A DNA stretch of 64,000 nucleotides from Pelagibacteraceae bacterium AG-464-P07 (GTDB lineage: Bacteria > Pseudomonadota > Alphaproteobacteria > Pelagibacterales > Pelagibacteraceae), in contig QCSA01000003.1 of assembly GCA_003211695.1 (NCBI GenBank), positions 31,761 through 95,760 of the forward strand, in the 5' to 3' direction. Under the pieces are notes generated by a model. That model did not search any database and was not told where the DNA came from. It saw only the letters and a list, made by a program, of their open reading frames with translations. Shown here one piece after another: positions 25,496-35,703 of this stretch. Position 1 is the stretch's first letter; the number at the start of each line of letters is the position of its first letter. A program made the position numbers and the translations under genes.

Positions 25496-26347
25496 CTAAT
25501 TCCATGTTGCTGCTGGTGGTAAAGACATTAATATAGCTTTGGTGTTTCCGCCTGTATTAAGGCCAAATTGAGTACCACGATCATACAATAAATTAAATTC
25601 AACATATCTACCTCTTTTTAAAAGTTGAATTTCTTTTTCTTTTATTGTCCATTTATTAAACATTTTTCTTTTAATAATTTTTTTAAATATATAAGTAAAA
25701 GTATTTCCCACATCTTTTACGAAAGAGAAATCTTTATTCCAGTTATATTTTTTATAATCAAAAAATATACCTCCAACGCCTCTCATTTCTTTTCTGTGAT
25801 TTAAGTAAAAATATTTGTCACACCAATTTTTATATTTTAAATAATATTTTTTGTTATGACGATCACAAGCTATTTTCAACTCTCTATGAAACCATTTAGC
25901 TTCTTTTAAATCATTTATACATGGCGTTATATCCATCCCTCCACCAAACCAATTTTTTTGCGTTGCAATAAATCTAGTATTTAAATGCATTGCAGGAATT
26001 TTTGGATTTTTCATATGCATCACTACTGAAATACCTGAAGCCCAAAATTTAGGATTTTTTTTTGCTCCTAAAATTTTATTTTTAAAATTTGCATTAAATT
26101 TACCATATACTTCTGAAAAATTTACTCCAACTTTTTCAAACACTAATCCATCATGTAAAATTCTAAATTTACCACCACCTTCATCATTATTATTAGATTT
26201 TTTCCATATTTGAGATTTAAGTCTTTTAGGTTTCTTGTTTTTTTTAACTCCAAATTCTTTTTCCAATTCTTCAATTTCATAACAAATGATATCTTGTAAT
26301 AAAATAAACCAGTTTTTCGCTAAATTTTTTTTTATTTCAATATTCAT
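25496..26347 (-). CDS. hemF: Oxygen-dependent coproporphyrinogen III oxidase
   Basis: Aerobic decarboxylation of coproporphyrinogen III to protoporphyrinogen IX in heme synthesis, needed for the bc1 and oxidase hemes encoded nearby. Conserved motifs: GISVVMHMKNPKIPAMHLNTR, WFGGGMDITPC, the HRKEMRGVGGIFFDY segment and RGRYVEFNLLYDRGTQFGL. 283 residues, usual length. It is between trmL and greA in a tight minus-strand group. Confidence 0.96.
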   Translation of the reverse strand: MNIEIKKNLAKNWFILLQDIICYEIEELEKEFGVKKNKKPKRLKSQIWKKSNNNDEGGGKFRILHDGLVFEKVGVNFSEVYGKFNANFKNKILGAKKNPKFWASGISVVMHMKNPKIPAMHLNTRFIATQKNWFGGGMDITPCINDLKEAKWFHRELKIACDRHNKKYYLKYKNWCDKYFYLNHRKEMRGVGGIFFDYKKYNWNKDFSFVKDVGNTFTYIFKKIIKRKMFNKWTIKEKEIQLLKRGRYVEFNLLYDRGTQFGLNTGGNTKAILMSLPPAATWN

Positions 26348-26349
26348 TT

Positions 26350-26829
26350 TTATAGATAATGATTTTGTCTTAAAGCTTCAGCTAAAGTAATTGCTACACT
26401 TGAAACTATATTAAGAGATCTTGCTTCTTTTTGTATTGGAATAATCAATTTATAATTTGCAATTTTATGTACAGAATTTGGAACCCCAGCACTTTCACGA
26501 CCAAATAATATCGTATCATTATAATTGAATTTAAAATCGTAATATTTTCTTTTTGCTTTTGTTGTCATTAAAATGATTCTTTCATTTTTTTTATCTTTTT
26601 TAAACTCAGTAAAATTTTTGAATGATTTTATTTTACATTTATTTATATAATCCATCACTACTCTTTTAAATCTTTTGTCACTTAAAAAAAATCCGCAAGG
26701 TTCAATAATATCTAATCTAGCTCCAAAACATGCACACAGGCGTACTATTGCACCAGTATTATGAGGTATATCTGGTTCATAAAGTGCAACTTTAATTAGA
26801 GTAGAGCTTTTAAAGTTTGACTGTGTCAT
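26350..26829 (-). CDS. trmL: tRNA (cytidine/uridine-34-2'-O)-methyltransferase TrmL
   Basis: Methylates the wobble ribose of tRNA-Leu isoacceptors. A SPOUT fold of 159 residues: N-terminal VALYEPDIPHNTGAIVRLCAC, GARLDIIEPCGFFLSD, and the knot with LFGRESAGVPNSVHK and IPIQKEARSLNIVSSVAITLAEAL are classic TrmL. It is encoded 2 bp upstream of hemF and divergent from petA. Confidence 0.93.
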   Translation of the reverse strand: MTQSNFKSSTLIKVALYEPDIPHNTGAIVRLCACFGARLDIIEPCGFFLSDKRFKRVVMDYINKCKIKSFKNFTEFKKDKKNERIILMTTKAKRKYYDFKFNYNDTILFGRESAGVPNSVHKIANYKLIIPIQKEARSLNIVSSVAITLAEALRQNHYL

Positions 26830-26921
26830 TCTTGTAGTAGAAAAAAATATATTTTTTTATAAAAGAAATATATATTACATACTTTATTAATAATTATAAA
26901 AAAAAAATCTAGACTTGAAAA

Positions 26922-27533
26922 ATGAGTTCATCATATGCAGTTTTGACAACGATTATTATTCTTTTAGTTTTATTTTTATACCTTTCATGGGTATTTGTTT
27001 CTATTAAAGTTGTAGATAAAGAACAAAAAGGAGAAACTACTGAAAGAAGAGATTTTTTATTTACAGCCTCTTATGCCTTAGGAGCAGTTGGAGTCGGCGT
27101 AGTTGTATGGCCATTAATTGATCAGATGAATCCTGATGCATCTGTTAAAGCTTTGGCTACTACAGAAGTAGATATAAGCAAAATTGGACTAGGTAAAACA
27201 ATTACTGTGCTTTGGAGGGGTAAACCAGTTTTTATAAGAAGAAGGACTCAGGAAGAAATAAGTAAAGCAAAAAATGTACAACTAGAAGAGCTAAAAGATC
27301 CTCAAAAAGATGAAGATAGAGTGAAAAAACCAGAGTGGCTTATAATGACGGGAGTTTGTACACATCTTGGATGTGTACCTTTAGGAGATAAAGGAGATTT
27401 TGGCGGTTGGTTTTGTCCATGTCATGGATCTCATTACGATACTTCAGGCAGAATAAGAAAAGGTCCGGCTCCTACAAACCTTGAAATACCCAAATATGAA
27501 TTTGTAGACAATAATACAATCAAAATAGGTTAA
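26922..27533 (+). CDS. petA: Ubiquinol-cytochrome c reductase Rieske iron-sulphur subunit with extra N-terminal helix
   Basis: Carries electrons from ubiquinol to cytochrome c1 with a [2Fe-2S] cluster. Cluster ligands: [12 protein letters not shown] and [13 protein letters not shown] (about residues 145-178). The usual alphaproteobacterial N-terminus, a twin-arginine [19 protein letters not shown] and membrane helix followed by [11 protein letters not shown], is present but only from about residue 41. Before it is an extra hydrophobic helix (about 6-28) that matches the small protein at 830 at 19 of 31 positions. No in-frame ATG lies between, so the extension seems to be translated. First gene of petABC. 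Confidence 0.95.
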   Translation: MSSSYAVLTTIIILLVLFLYLSWVFVSIKVVDKEQKGETTERRDFLFTASYALGAVGVGVVVWPLIDQMNPDASVKALATTEVDISKIGLGKTITVLWRGKPVFIRRRTQEEISKAKNVQLEELKDPQKDEDRVKKPEWLIMTGVCTHLGCVPLGDKGDFGGWFCPCHGSHYDTSGRIRKGPAPTNLEIPKYEFVDNNTIKIG

Positions 27534-27537
27534 GTTG

Positions 27538-28794
27538 ATGAGTGAAGAAAAGTATGTACCTAAATCTAAACTTGGACAATGGTTTGATAGCAGATTACCA
27601 TTATTAACTTTAGCACATCATATAAATGATTATCCAACCCCCAAAAATTTAAATTATTGGTGGACATTTGGAGGAATTCTTACTTTTTTTTTAATTGTCC
27701 AAATAATCACTGGTTTAGTTTTAGCAATGCATTATGTAGCTCATGCAGACCTAGCCTTCGGGAGTGTTGAACATATCATGAGAGATGTAAATTATGGTTG
27801 GCTAATTAGATACCTTCATGCAAACGGTTCCTCAATGTTTTTCTTGGCGGTTTACATACACATTTTTAGGGCGTTGTTTTACGGATCTTATAAAGCACCT
27901 AGAGAAATGATTTGGATAATTGGAATGCTTATTTATATGTTGATGATGGCAACAGCTTTTATGGGATATGTTTTACCATGGGGACAAATGAGTTTTTGGG
28001 CAGCTACAGTTATAACAAATTTATTTAGCGCTATACCTTTAGTTGGAGAAAGTATTACCACATGGCTTTGGGGAGGATATGCGGTAGGCAGTCCAACTTT
28101 AACTAGATTTTTTAGCTTGCATTATTTGATGCCTTTTTTAATTTTTGGACTAGTAATTTTACATATTTGGGCACTTCATATTCCAGGTAATAACAATCCT
28201 GTTGGTATAGATATTAAGCAACTTTCAAAAGAAACAGTTCCTTTTCATCCTTACATTATAATTAAAGATTTATATGCCTTGTTAATATTTTTAATTATTT
28301 TTTCAGGATTTGTATTTTTTGTTCCAAATGTTCTAGGCCACCCAGATAATTATATTGAAGCGAATCCAATGATTACACCTACACATATAGTACCCGAATG
28401 GTATTTGCTTCCTTTTTATGCAATTCTAAGATCTATCCCCGACAAATTAGGAGGAGTTGTTGTAATGTTTGCTGCTGTTTTTATTCTAATGTTTTTACCT
28501 TGGCTTGATACTTCTAAAGTTAGATCAGCTGTTTTTAGACCATTATACAAAATATTTTTTTGGATATTAGTTATTGACGTTATAGTGCTCGGGTATATTG
28601 GCGCTAAACCACCTGAAGGAATGTATTTAATAATAGGTAGAATTGCCACAATTTATTATTTTGTACATTTTATTTTGATAATGCCGATATTAGGTTTTAA
28701 GGAAAAAACTAAACCACTTCCGCTGAGTATTTCTGATCCGGTATTGGGAGATGAGGATAAATTATCTTCTGAAAAAACAATGAACAATAGGTGA
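27538..28794 (+). CDS. petB: Cytochrome b of the bc1 complex
   Basis: Core membrane subunit with two b hemes and the quinol/quinone sites. 418 residues from the ATG at 27538 (a TTG directly precedes it). Heme histidines are visible in [28 protein letters not shown] sequence (about 98-122) and in [25 protein letters not shown]. The Qo-site motif [21 protein letters not shown] is intact. About eight to nine helices. Its stop overlaps the petC GTG start in GTGA, which suggests coupling. Confidence 0.97.
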   Translation: MSEEKYVPKSKLGQWFDSRLPLLTLAHHINDYPTPKNLNYWWTFGGILTFFLIVQIITGLVLAMHYVAHADLAFGSVEHIMRDVNYGWLIRYLHANGSSMFFLAVYIHIFRALFYGSYKAPREMIWIIGMLIYMLMMATAFMGYVLPWGQMSFWAATVITNLFSAIPLVGESITTWLWGGYAVGSPTLTRFFSLHYLMPFLIFGLVILHIWALHIPGNNNPVGIDIKQLSKETVPFHPYIIIKDLYALLIFLIIFSGFVFFVPNVLGHPDNYIEANPMITPTHIVPEWYLLPFYAILRSIPDKLGGVVVMFAAVFILMFLPWLDTSKVRSAVFRPLYKIFFWILVIDVIVLGYIGAKPPEGMYLIIGRIATIYYFVHFILIMPILGFKEKTKPLPLSISDPVLGDEDKLSSEKTMNNR

Positions 28795-29600
28795 ATAATA
28801 TCGTGCAAAAGAAATTTAAAAATATATTCAAAGTTTTGTGTATTTCTCCTTTATTGATAATTTTCATTAATCTTAGTGTGGCGGCAGAGGTATCTAGAAT
28901 AGATTTACTTAAAACAAATTGGAGTTTTGAAGGTATATTTGGCAAGTTTGATAGGTCAGCCTTGCAAAGGGGTTATCAAGTATACAATGAAGCATGTTCT
29001 AGCTGTCATTCAATTCAGTATTTAAGTTATAGAAACTTAACGGAAAAAGGAGGACCCGAGTTTTCAGAAGAACAAGCAAAGGAGATCGCCGCAAGTTTTG
29101 AAGTTATGGATGGACCAAATAGCGAAGGAGAAATGTTTACTCGTCCAGGAAGATTATCAGATCAATTTATAAAACCTTATCCAAATATTGAGGCAGCTAA
29201 ATTTGCAAACGGCGGCGCATATCCTCCCGATATGTCTGTTTTAGTAAAAGCTAGGAAAGATGGTGCTAATTATATTTATTCTCTTATTTTAGGATACGAG
29301 GATCCTCCGGCGGGTTTTGAAATAGAAGATGATGTTTATTACAATAAATATATGCCAGGAAACCAAATAAAAATGCCAAAAGTTCTCAATAAAGGATTAG
29401 TGGAATATGCAGATGGTACCGAAGCTACCGAACAACAAATGGCAAAAGATGTAGTCACTTTTTTGACTTGGGCTTCAGAGCCACATCTAGAAGCAAGACA
29501 TAAAACTGGGTTCAAAGTGATTTTATATTTGCTTGTATTGGTCGCTCTAGTCTATTTTAGCATGAAAAAAATATGGTCACGTATTGAAACGAAACAATAA
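28791..29600 (+). CDS. petC: Cytochrome c1
   Basis: Membrane-anchored c-type cytochrome of the bc1 complex. Signal peptide at about 12-32 ending SVAAE, the heme site [17 protein letters not shown] (CSSCH at about 64-68), the sixth ligand region around PDMSVL, and a C-terminal anchor helix [21 protein letters not shown]. 269 residues. The start is GTG overlapping the petB stop. Its 3' end overlaps the convergent ychF gene by 24 bp. Confidence 0.96.
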   Translation: MNNIVQKKFKNIFKVLCISPLLIIFINLSVAAEVSRIDLLKTNWSFEGIFGKFDRSALQRGYQVYNEACSSCHSIQYLSYRNLTEKGGPEFSEEQAKEIAASFEVMDGPNSEGEMFTRPGRLSDQFIKPYPNIEAAKFANGGAYPPDMSVLVKARKDGANYIYSLILGYEDPPAGFEIEDDVYYNKYMPGNQIKMPKVLNKGLVEYADGTEATEQQMAKDVVTFLTWASEPHLEARHKTGFKVILYLLVLVALVYFSMKKIWSRIETKQ

Positions 29601-30650
29601 AATATCTCCATCTTGAACAATATAATCTTTTCCCTCTAATCTTAATCTTCCAGCATTTTTTGCATCGTTGTAGCCTCTGTAGAAGATAAAATCTTCGTAA
29701 GATATCGTTTCAGCTTTTATAAATCCCTTTTCAAAATCCGAATGAATTATTCCAGCTGCTCTACTGGCGATCATTTTTTTTGGTATAGTCCAGGCCCTAG
29801 TTTCTTCCATTCCAGAAGTAAAAAAAGTTTTTAGTTTTAGAATTTTGTAACCAGTTTTAATTAATAAATCTAGTCCAGTATTTTTAATCCCAGTTTCATC
29901 CATAAAATATTTTCTTTCTTTTGTTTCTAATTCCATTATTTGATTTTCAATTTCTGCGCAAATTATTATTACGTTGTCTTTTCCATATTTTTTTAAACAA
30001 GCATCTATATAATGATTTCCTTTTACAAGATCTTTGTCATTTACATTACACACATAAATTTTTGGTTTTATCGAAAGTAATCCACTACGATTTAGTTCTT
30101 TTTTTTCATATTTTTCTAATAAACTTGAAATATTAATATTATTATTTATGCAATTTAATGCATCATTTAAGATTTTTAGTTGATCTTCATCTAGCGTCTT
30201 TTTTTTGTTTTTTTCTAATCTTTTTTGAATAGATTCCATATCAGCCAAAAGCATTTCTGTTTCAACAATTTCTATATCTCTTATTGGATTAACATCCTTG
30301 TTGATATTTTGTATTTTTTCGGAATCAAAGCATCTAGCCAAGTGAATTATCGCATCAACTTCCCTAATGTGAGATAAGAATTTGTTTCCCAACCCCTCAC
30401 CTTTTGAAGCGCCTTTTACTAATCCAGCAATATCAACAAAAGAAATTACAGCATTAATAATTTTTTTTGATTGTGAAATATTTGAAATAATATTTAGTCT
30501 TTCATCTGGTACAAGAACACTTCCAATGTTGGGATCAATTGTGCAAAATGGAAAATTAGCTGCTCGTGCTTTTCTTGATTGAATTAAAGCATTAAACAAA
30601 GTTGACTTCCCTACATTGGGCAAACCAACGATCCCACACTTAAAACTCAT
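29577..30650 (-). CDS. ychF: Redox-regulated ATPase YchF
   Basis: Obg-family P-loop NTPase, in other bacteria an ATPase associated with ribosomes and stress control. G1 GLPNVGKSTLFNAL at the N-terminus, G3 DIAGLVKGASKGEGLGNKFL, the NVND base motif in place of NKxD (which favours ATP), and the C-terminal TGS-like domain with AWTIPKKMIASRAAGIIHSDFEKGFI. 357 residues, normal. It is the last gene of prs-rplY-pth-ychF. Confidence 0.95.
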   Translation of the reverse strand: MSFKCGIVGLPNVGKSTLFNALIQSRKARAANFPFCTIDPNIGSVLVPDERLNIISNISQSKKIINAVISFVDIAGLVKGASKGEGLGNKFLSHIREVDAIIHLARCFDSEKIQNINKDVNPIRDIEIVETEMLLADMESIQKRLEKNKKKTLDEDQLKILNDALNCINNNINISSLLEKYEKKELNRSGLLSIKPKIYVCNVNDKDLVKGNHYIDACLKKYGKDNVIIICAEIENQIMELETKERKYFMDETGIKNTGLDLLIKTGYKILKLKTFFTSGMEETRAWTIPKKMIASRAAGIIHSDFEKGFIKAETISYEDFIFYRGYNDAKNAGRLRLEGKDYIVQDGDILLFRFNT

Positions 30651-30655
30651 AAATT

Positions 30656-31216
30656 TTATGATTGATTTACTTTGCTTGAAAAAAGATTTAGTTTTTTATC
30701 TATAAGTACTGGAAGGTATTCAACAATATTTTTAGTTAATTCTGTAATACTATTTTCTTCATCATCTGTGAAGTCATCAAGAACATGGTCAGTAACCGTA
30801 CTTTTTCTCTCTGGTCTTCCGATTCCTATTCTTACTCGAGAATAATCTTTTCCAATAAATTTATCGATTGATTCTATTCCATTATGACCGGCGCTCCTTC
30901 CGCCAAATTTAACAGTTACTTTACCAAGGTTTATGTCTAAATCATCATGAAAAACGATAACGTCTGTAGAATCAATTTTGAAATACTCCATTAACTCTCT
31001 GATACATATTCCTGAATTATTCATGAAAGTTAGAGGCTTAATCGCATAAACTTTTTTATTCCCTATTTCTCCTGTAGTTAATAAACCTTTAAACTTTGGT
31101 TTTTGTTTAGAAAGACCAAATTTTTGATTTATGGCATTTATGATTTTAAATCCTATATTGTGTCGATTTTTTTCATTCTCAGGACTAGGATTACCCAAAC
31201 CTACTAATAATAGCAT
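30656..31216 (-). CDS. pth: Peptidyl-tRNA hydrolase
   Basis: Releases peptides from stalled peptidyl-tRNAs. Visible motifs: VGLGNPSPENEKNRHNIGFK with the catalytic His (about residue 20), KPLTFMNNSG, FHDDLDINLGKVTVKFGGRSAGHNG and the YSRVRIGIGRP segment. 186 residues, normal length. It lies 5 bp upstream of ychF and 16 bp downstream of rplY. Confidence 0.96.
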   Translation of the reverse strand: MLLLVGLGNPSPENEKNRHNIGFKIINAINQKFGLSKQKPKFKGLLTTGEIGNKKVYAIKPLTFMNNSGICIRELMEYFKIDSTDVIVFHDDLDINLGKVTVKFGGRSAGHNGIESIDKFIGKDYSRVRIGIGRPERKSTVTDHVLDDFTDDEENSITELTKNIVEYLPVLIDKKLNLFSSKVNQS

Positions 31217-31232
31217 CTCTTAATCTTTCAAT

Positions 31233-31967
31233 TTACTTTTTAGTTTTATCTTCTTTTTTACCTTCTGCTGCTTTTTTACTTTGATCTTTTGCTTTATCAC
31301 CCTGATCTTTTGTTTCTTCAGTTGGTTTTTCAGCTCCATCAGGAGAAGCCTCCGTAGTAGTTTCGTCCTCTAGAGCAGTTTCTTCAGCAGGTTTTTCAGG
31401 CTCAATAACAATAGTAGGCGTAGCAACCGTTGCAACTACAAAATCTCTTCCTTGAATAGTTGGTACAACATTTTCAGGAAGTTTTATTGAAGAGATTTTT
31501 ATACTCGTACCAATTTCAGTATTATTTAAATCAACCACAAGTTCATGTGGAATATTTTCAGTAGGACATCTCAACTCAATCTTTCTTCTAACAATATTTA
31601 GTACACCTCCCTTTTTAAGGCCAGGTGATTTTTCACTATTAATAAACTTTACAGGTATTTCCAAAGCTAGTTTGGCACCTTTAATAATTCTTAAAAAATC
31701 AATATGAACAGGTTCATCGGATAAAGGATCAAATGAAATATCTCTTGGTAGAACTTTCTCTTTTTTACCATCAACCTCTAGATCTAATATTGCCGAAAAA
31801 AAAATTTCTGAATCAATTAAATTTTTGATTGAATTTTTATTTAAACTAATTTTTTTATTTTGTTCACTTCCACCATACAAAATTCCTGGAACAAATCCAT
31901 CTACTCGAAGCTTATTTATATCTCCCTTGGTTTTAGTCTCTCTTTTTATTGCATTTAAAGCTGCCAT
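31233..31967 (-). CDS. rplY: Ribosomal protein bL25 (CTC/general stress type)
   Basis: Binds 5S rRNA in the large subunit. N-terminal L25 domain (LNAIKRETKTKGDINKLR, then VPGILYGG) and a C-terminal TL5-like beta domain. The last 60 residues or so are a low-complexity tail of Glu, Lys, Thr and Asp (EKPAEETALEDETTTE and similar), common in alphaproteobacterial L25. 244 residues. It lies between prs and pth. Confidence 0.94.
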   Translation of the reverse strand: MAALNAIKRETKTKGDINKLRVDGFVPGILYGGSEQNKKISLNKNSIKNLIDSEIFFSAILDLEVDGKKEKVLPRDISFDPLSDEPVHIDFLRIIKGAKLALEIPVKFINSEKSPGLKKGGVLNIVRRKIELRCPTENIPHELVVDLNNTEIGTSIKISSIKLPENVVPTIQGRDFVVATVATPTIVIEPEKPAEETALEDETTTEASPDGAEKPTEETKDQGDKAKDQSKKAAEGKKEDKTKK

Positions 31968-32027
31968 ATTAAATTCTATTTCAAAGAAACATTTTTTTAT
32001 CTTATCAATAGAAATAAAACAAGAAAA

Positions 32028-32960
32028 TTATTTAAATAGACTTGAAACAGAAGTTGAATTAGAGATACGTTTTATTGCTTCGGCCATCATAGAAGAGATA
32101 GATACAACTTGAATTTTATCATTTTTTTTTAATTTTTTTGAATTATCAATTGAGTCAGTTATTACTAATTTCTTTACATAAGATTTGTTAATTTTGTCAA
32201 TTGCATTACCACTTAAAACTGCATGAGTAATATAAGCATAAACATCTTTAGCTCCTTTATCTTTAAGGGCTTTAGCGGCATTAACAATTGTACCTCCTGA
32301 ATCTATTATATCATCAACAATTACACAGGTTTTATCTTTAACTTGACCAATTATATTCATAACTTCAGATTTACCTGGCGCTGGCCTTCTTTTATCTACA
32401 ATAGCTATACTCGCATTAATTCTTCTTCCCAAAGATCTTGCTCGTTCAACTCCTCCAATATCTGGAGAAACACAAATTAAATTATTTGTTTTAATATTTT
32501 TTGTGATGTCTTTTGCAAATATGGGTGTAGAAAATAAGTTATCTACTGGAATGTCAAAGAAACCTTGAATTTGACCAGCATGTAGATCAAGACTTAGTAT
32601 TCTGTTTGCTCCAGCATTCGTGATCAGATTTGAAACTAATTTTGCTGAAATTGCAGTTCTTGGCACAACTTTTCTATCTTGTCTTGCATAACCAAAATAG
32701 GGGATAACTGCAGTAATACTTTTAGCAGAAGATCTTCTTAAAGCATCTATACAAATGAGTAACTCCATCAAATTATCATTAGCGGAATGAGAAGAAGATT
32801 GAATAACAAAAATACTATTTCCTCTTATATTTTCATTAATTTCAACATATATTTCACCATCAGAAAATCTTTTGATATTTGTGTTAACAAGCTTAACTTT
32901 AAGATGCTTGGCAATTTCTTTACTAAGCCTTACGTTACCGGTACCTGAAAGAACTTTCAT
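32028..32960 (-). CDS. prs: Ribose-phosphate pyrophosphokinase
   Basis: Makes PRPP for nucleotide, histidine and tryptophan synthesis. Typical motifs: FSDGEIYVEINENIRG, the PYFGYARQDRK catalytic loop, SLDLHAGQIQGFFDIPVDN and the PRPP-binding VIVDDIIDSGGTIVNAA. 310 residues, normal length. First gene of the prs-rplY-pth-ychF group. Confidence 0.97.
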   Translation of the reverse strand: MKVLSGTGNVRLSKEIAKHLKVKLVNTNIKRFSDGEIYVEINENIRGNSIFVIQSSSHSANDNLMELLICIDALRRSSAKSITAVIPYFGYARQDRKVVPRTAISAKLVSNLITNAGANRILSLDLHAGQIQGFFDIPVDNLFSTPIFAKDITKNIKTNNLICVSPDIGGVERARSLGRRINASIAIVDKRRPAPGKSEVMNIIGQVKDKTCVIVDDIIDSGGTIVNAAKALKDKGAKDVYAYITHAVLSGNAIDKINKSYVKKLVITDSIDNSKKLKKNDKIQVVSISSMMAEAIKRISNSTSVSSLFK

Positions 32961-33018
32961 GAGATAATTAACTTATACATTTTTAAAAGAACTTTTCAAA
33001 CTATTTTATAATTATTGA

Positions 33019-33780
33019 TTAAGTCATGATTATGACAGAAATGCATCTTCCATAATCTTTTTCATCATTTTTTTTTGATCTTCTGTAGCTGAAAAAATTT
33101 TCTTTATCTGAAAAAGTGTCCATCTTAATATGGTCAATATTCTTAATACCAAGTCCAATTAACTTTGCATTGATATAGCTTCTTATATTAAAAAAATATT
33201 TTTTGTCATTTGACATAATAAAAAATCGTCCATTATTTTTACTTTGAGCGAGAAATTTTTTATAAAAATCATTATCAACTTCATAATGGCGATGATTTAT
33301 ACAAGGACCAATTGCTGCAACCAAATCTCTTGCGTTGGAGTTTAGTTTAAAAAATTTATCTATAGTATTTTCGATAATTTCATTTAGTGCACCTTTCCAG
33401 CCTACATGCACACACCCAATGATTTTTTTTTTGAAATCAAAAAACAATATTGGTACGCAATCAGCAGTAAGCACACCTATTCCGGTATTTTTAAGTTTTG
33501 TAACAATAGCGTCTCCAGTCATTTTATCTTTGACTTCTTCCCGATTATTAAAACATACAACTTTATTGCTGTGGGTCTGATTTAAAGTAATAATTGTTTT
33601 TTTTTTATAATTTAATTTTTGACACACAATATTGATATTTCGAATTACATTTTTTTCATCATCTTTGGAACCTAAGCCGCAGTTTAAACTTTTATAAATT
33701 CCTTTGGAGACACCATTTTTTCTTGAAAAAAAACAATGTTCTAAATTTTCAAATTTTTTTAATTTTTTTGAAAAAAACAT
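33019..33780 (-). CDS. pgeF: Purine nucleoside phosphorylase / multicopper laccase-domain protein (YfiH, PgeF)
   Basis: Family members act as polyphenol oxidoreductases, purine nucleoside phosphorylases or peptidoglycan editing factors. The conserved metal-site motifs are visible: LNQTHSNKV, TADCVPILFFD and GCVHVGWKGALNEI, plus GPCINHRHYEV. I place the start at the ATG at 33780 (MFFSKKLKKF), 2 bp after the midA stop; the frame can extend to a TTG. 253 residues. lgt-midA-pgeF is a known alphaproteobacterial order. Confidence 0.9.
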   Translation of the reverse strand: MFFSKKLKKFENLEHCFFSRKNGVSKGIYKSLNCGLGSKDDEKNVIRNINIVCQKLNYKKKTIITLNQTHSNKVVCFNNREEVKDKMTGDAIVTKLKNTGIGVLTADCVPILFFDFKKKIIGCVHVGWKGALNEIIENTIDKFFKLNSNARDLVAAIGPCINHRHYEVDNDFYKKFLAQSKNNGRFFIMSNDKKYFFNIRSYINAKLIGLGIKNIDHIKMDTFSDKENFFSYRRSKKNDEKDYGRCISVIIMT

Positions 33781-33782
33781 AA

Positions 33783-34847
33783 TCAAAAACCTAAAGAAAA
33801 TTTTCCATCTTTCTTTTGTGCAAATAGCACTTTAAAAAGACCTCCCATTTCTCTGTAATCCAACAATCTTTTTAATCTATAAAACATATTCGCTTTTGCC
33901 TTAAAGGTCATTTTTTTAGATAGAATATGTGCTCTCTCTAAGATGCCAACTTTTTTTAAAAATTCATTTTGAGTTATTATTTTTTCTACATTAAGATTAT
34001 TTTTTTTTAATGCTTTATGAAATAATTTAAAATTTATGTGAGATGTGATATCTGAATGACTAGGCCTCACATCAAGATTTATGTATCTATGTTTTTTAAT
34101 CGATTGCAAAGTGTTTTGGTTTTTTTTTTGGATGTAACCATAATCAAAAGTTAAAAGACCGCCATCAAATTTATTGATTTTTTTTGCTATAGTTTCAAGA
34201 TATTCTAATGCTACTATTGGATATTCAATCAAGCCTCCAGAAGAAGTTAAGTTTAAGCCTTTGATACGTTTTATTAAATTTTTACTCGCTAATTTATGTA
34301 AAAATTTTATTTTTTTTTTATCATTTGATAAGGCAACATATTTTTCAAAAAATAATTTTTTCTTTTTATATATCTGTTTAATGGGCAATCCATCAAAAAA
34401 TTCATTTCCTAAAAAAATTATAGGCCCCCAATTTATTTCCTTTATATTTTTGATCCATTTAACTCTTCTATTATCAATCTTTGATTTTTGAATTGTTATT
34501 AACTTATCGCTTATTTCTAATAGATTTATTTCTAAAGAATTATAAAAATTTTTAAATTGTCTAAACGTTTTTAATAAATCCTCACATAAAGAGCCATCTC
34601 CTGCTCCAAGTTCAACTAATAAAATTTTTCTTGGTTTTCCTATATGTTCCCAAAAGGCAACACACCATATTGCTAACATTTCTCCAAAAAGATTTGAAAT
34701 TAAGGGTGATGTAATAAAGTCTCCTCCTTTTCCAAAAGGATTTTTTTTCATGTAATAACCAAATTTTTTGTCATAAAGCGCAATATTAATAAATTGATCT
34801 AAAGGAATAGATTTTTTTTCTTTTAGTATATTAATTATATTGTTCAT
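33783..34847 (-). CDS. SAM-dependent methyltransferase, MidA/NDUFAF7 family
   Basis: Class I methyltransferase related to mitochondrial NDUFAF7, which methylates an arginine of complex I. Motifs: YYMKKNPFGKGGDFITSPLISNLFGEM at the N-terminus, the SAM-binding LVELGAGDGSLCEDLL, IFLGNEFFDGLPIKQI, and the LTFDYGYI segment. 354 residues, normal. It overlaps lgt by 17 bp and precedes pgeF. The substrate in bacteria is not established. Confidence 0.9.
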   Translation of the reverse strand: MNNIINILKEKKSIPLDQFINIALYDKKFGYYMKKNPFGKGGDFITSPLISNLFGEMLAIWCVAFWEHIGKPRKILLVELGAGDGSLCEDLLKTFRQFKNFYNSLEINLLEISDKLITIQKSKIDNRRVKWIKNIKEINWGPIIFLGNEFFDGLPIKQIYKKKKLFFEKYVALSNDKKKIKFLHKLASKNLIKRIKGLNLTSSGGLIEYPIVALEYLETIAKKINKFDGGLLTFDYGYIQKKNQNTLQSIKKHRYINLDVRPSHSDITSHINFKLFHKALKKNNLNVEKIITQNEFLKKVGILERAHILSKKMTFKAKANMFYRLKRLLDYREMGGLFKVLFAQKKDGKFSLGF

Positions 34848-35637
34848 TTTTCTTGATAAGGAAGATTATGAAACAGCCAGCTAGAAAAGTTATAAAACTT
34901 AGTATGACTCCCATAGAAAAATAATTAAAAAAGTAACCAAGATGCTTATCAGGTTCTCTAAAGTTTTCTCCAATAATTCTTGCAATTGAATAAAAAATTA
35001 AAAAAAGACTCGAAACGTATCCAGCCTTTAATAATAATTGTTTTTTTAAGGCAAAAAAATTTATTAAAATGAAAAGAACAATTCCCTCTAATATCGCTTC
35101 ATATATTTGGGATGGATGTCTAGCAAAAGTTTCCACATTTGGAAATATTACACCCCATGGCAAATCGGTTGCTTTGCCATAAAGTTCTCCATTAATAAAA
35201 TTTGAAATTCTACCCAAAAATAATCCGATTGGTGCGACACACGAAATAATGTCTAGGTAAATGAAAGTGTATATTTTTCTTATACGTGTGAACGTAATTG
35301 TTGCCAAAATAATACCTAATAATCCGCCATGAAATGACATTCCACCTTCCCAAATATAAAAAATTTCATGTAGGTTTCTTATATAATAATCAAAATTATA
35401 AATTAAAACATAACCCAATCTTCCACCCAATATAATTCCAATAACCAAGTAAGGAATGAAATCATCAAAATCTTTAGTCTTCAAATCATTTAAACTGCTA
35501 TTAGTTTTTAAATGTTTGATTATTCTCTTGGCATAAATCCATCCAATTAAAATTCCAAAAATGTAAGCTAAAGAGTACCATCTAACCTCAACGATATATA
35601 AATCAATTAGTACGGGATCAAAATTGTGAGTGAACAT
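34831..35637 (-). CDS. lgt: Prolipoprotein diacylglyceryl transferase
   Basis: Transfers diacylglycerol to the lipobox cysteine of prolipoproteins in the inner membrane. The signature GRISNFINGELYGKATDLPWG is intact, preceded by the GGMSFHGGLLG motif (essential His) and followed by RHPSQIYEA. Seven hydrophobic segments; 268 residues, normal. First gene of lgt-midA-pgeF. Confidence 0.96.
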   Translation of the reverse strand: MFTHNFDPVLIDLYIVEVRWYSLAYIFGILIGWIYAKRIIKHLKTNSSLNDLKTKDFDDFIPYLVIGIILGGRLGYVLIYNFDYYIRNLHEIFYIWEGGMSFHGGLLGIILATITFTRIRKIYTFIYLDIISCVAPIGLFLGRISNFINGELYGKATDLPWGVIFPNVETFARHPSQIYEAILEGIVLFILINFFALKKQLLLKAGYVSSLFLIFYSIARIIGENFREPDKHLGYFFNYFSMGVILSFITFLAGCFIIFLIKKNEQYN

Positions 35638-35703
35638 TTATAATTTATATAAAAAAATCTTTTGTTATTTTGCAATAAAATATATTAAATTAAGCAAATA
35701 TAT

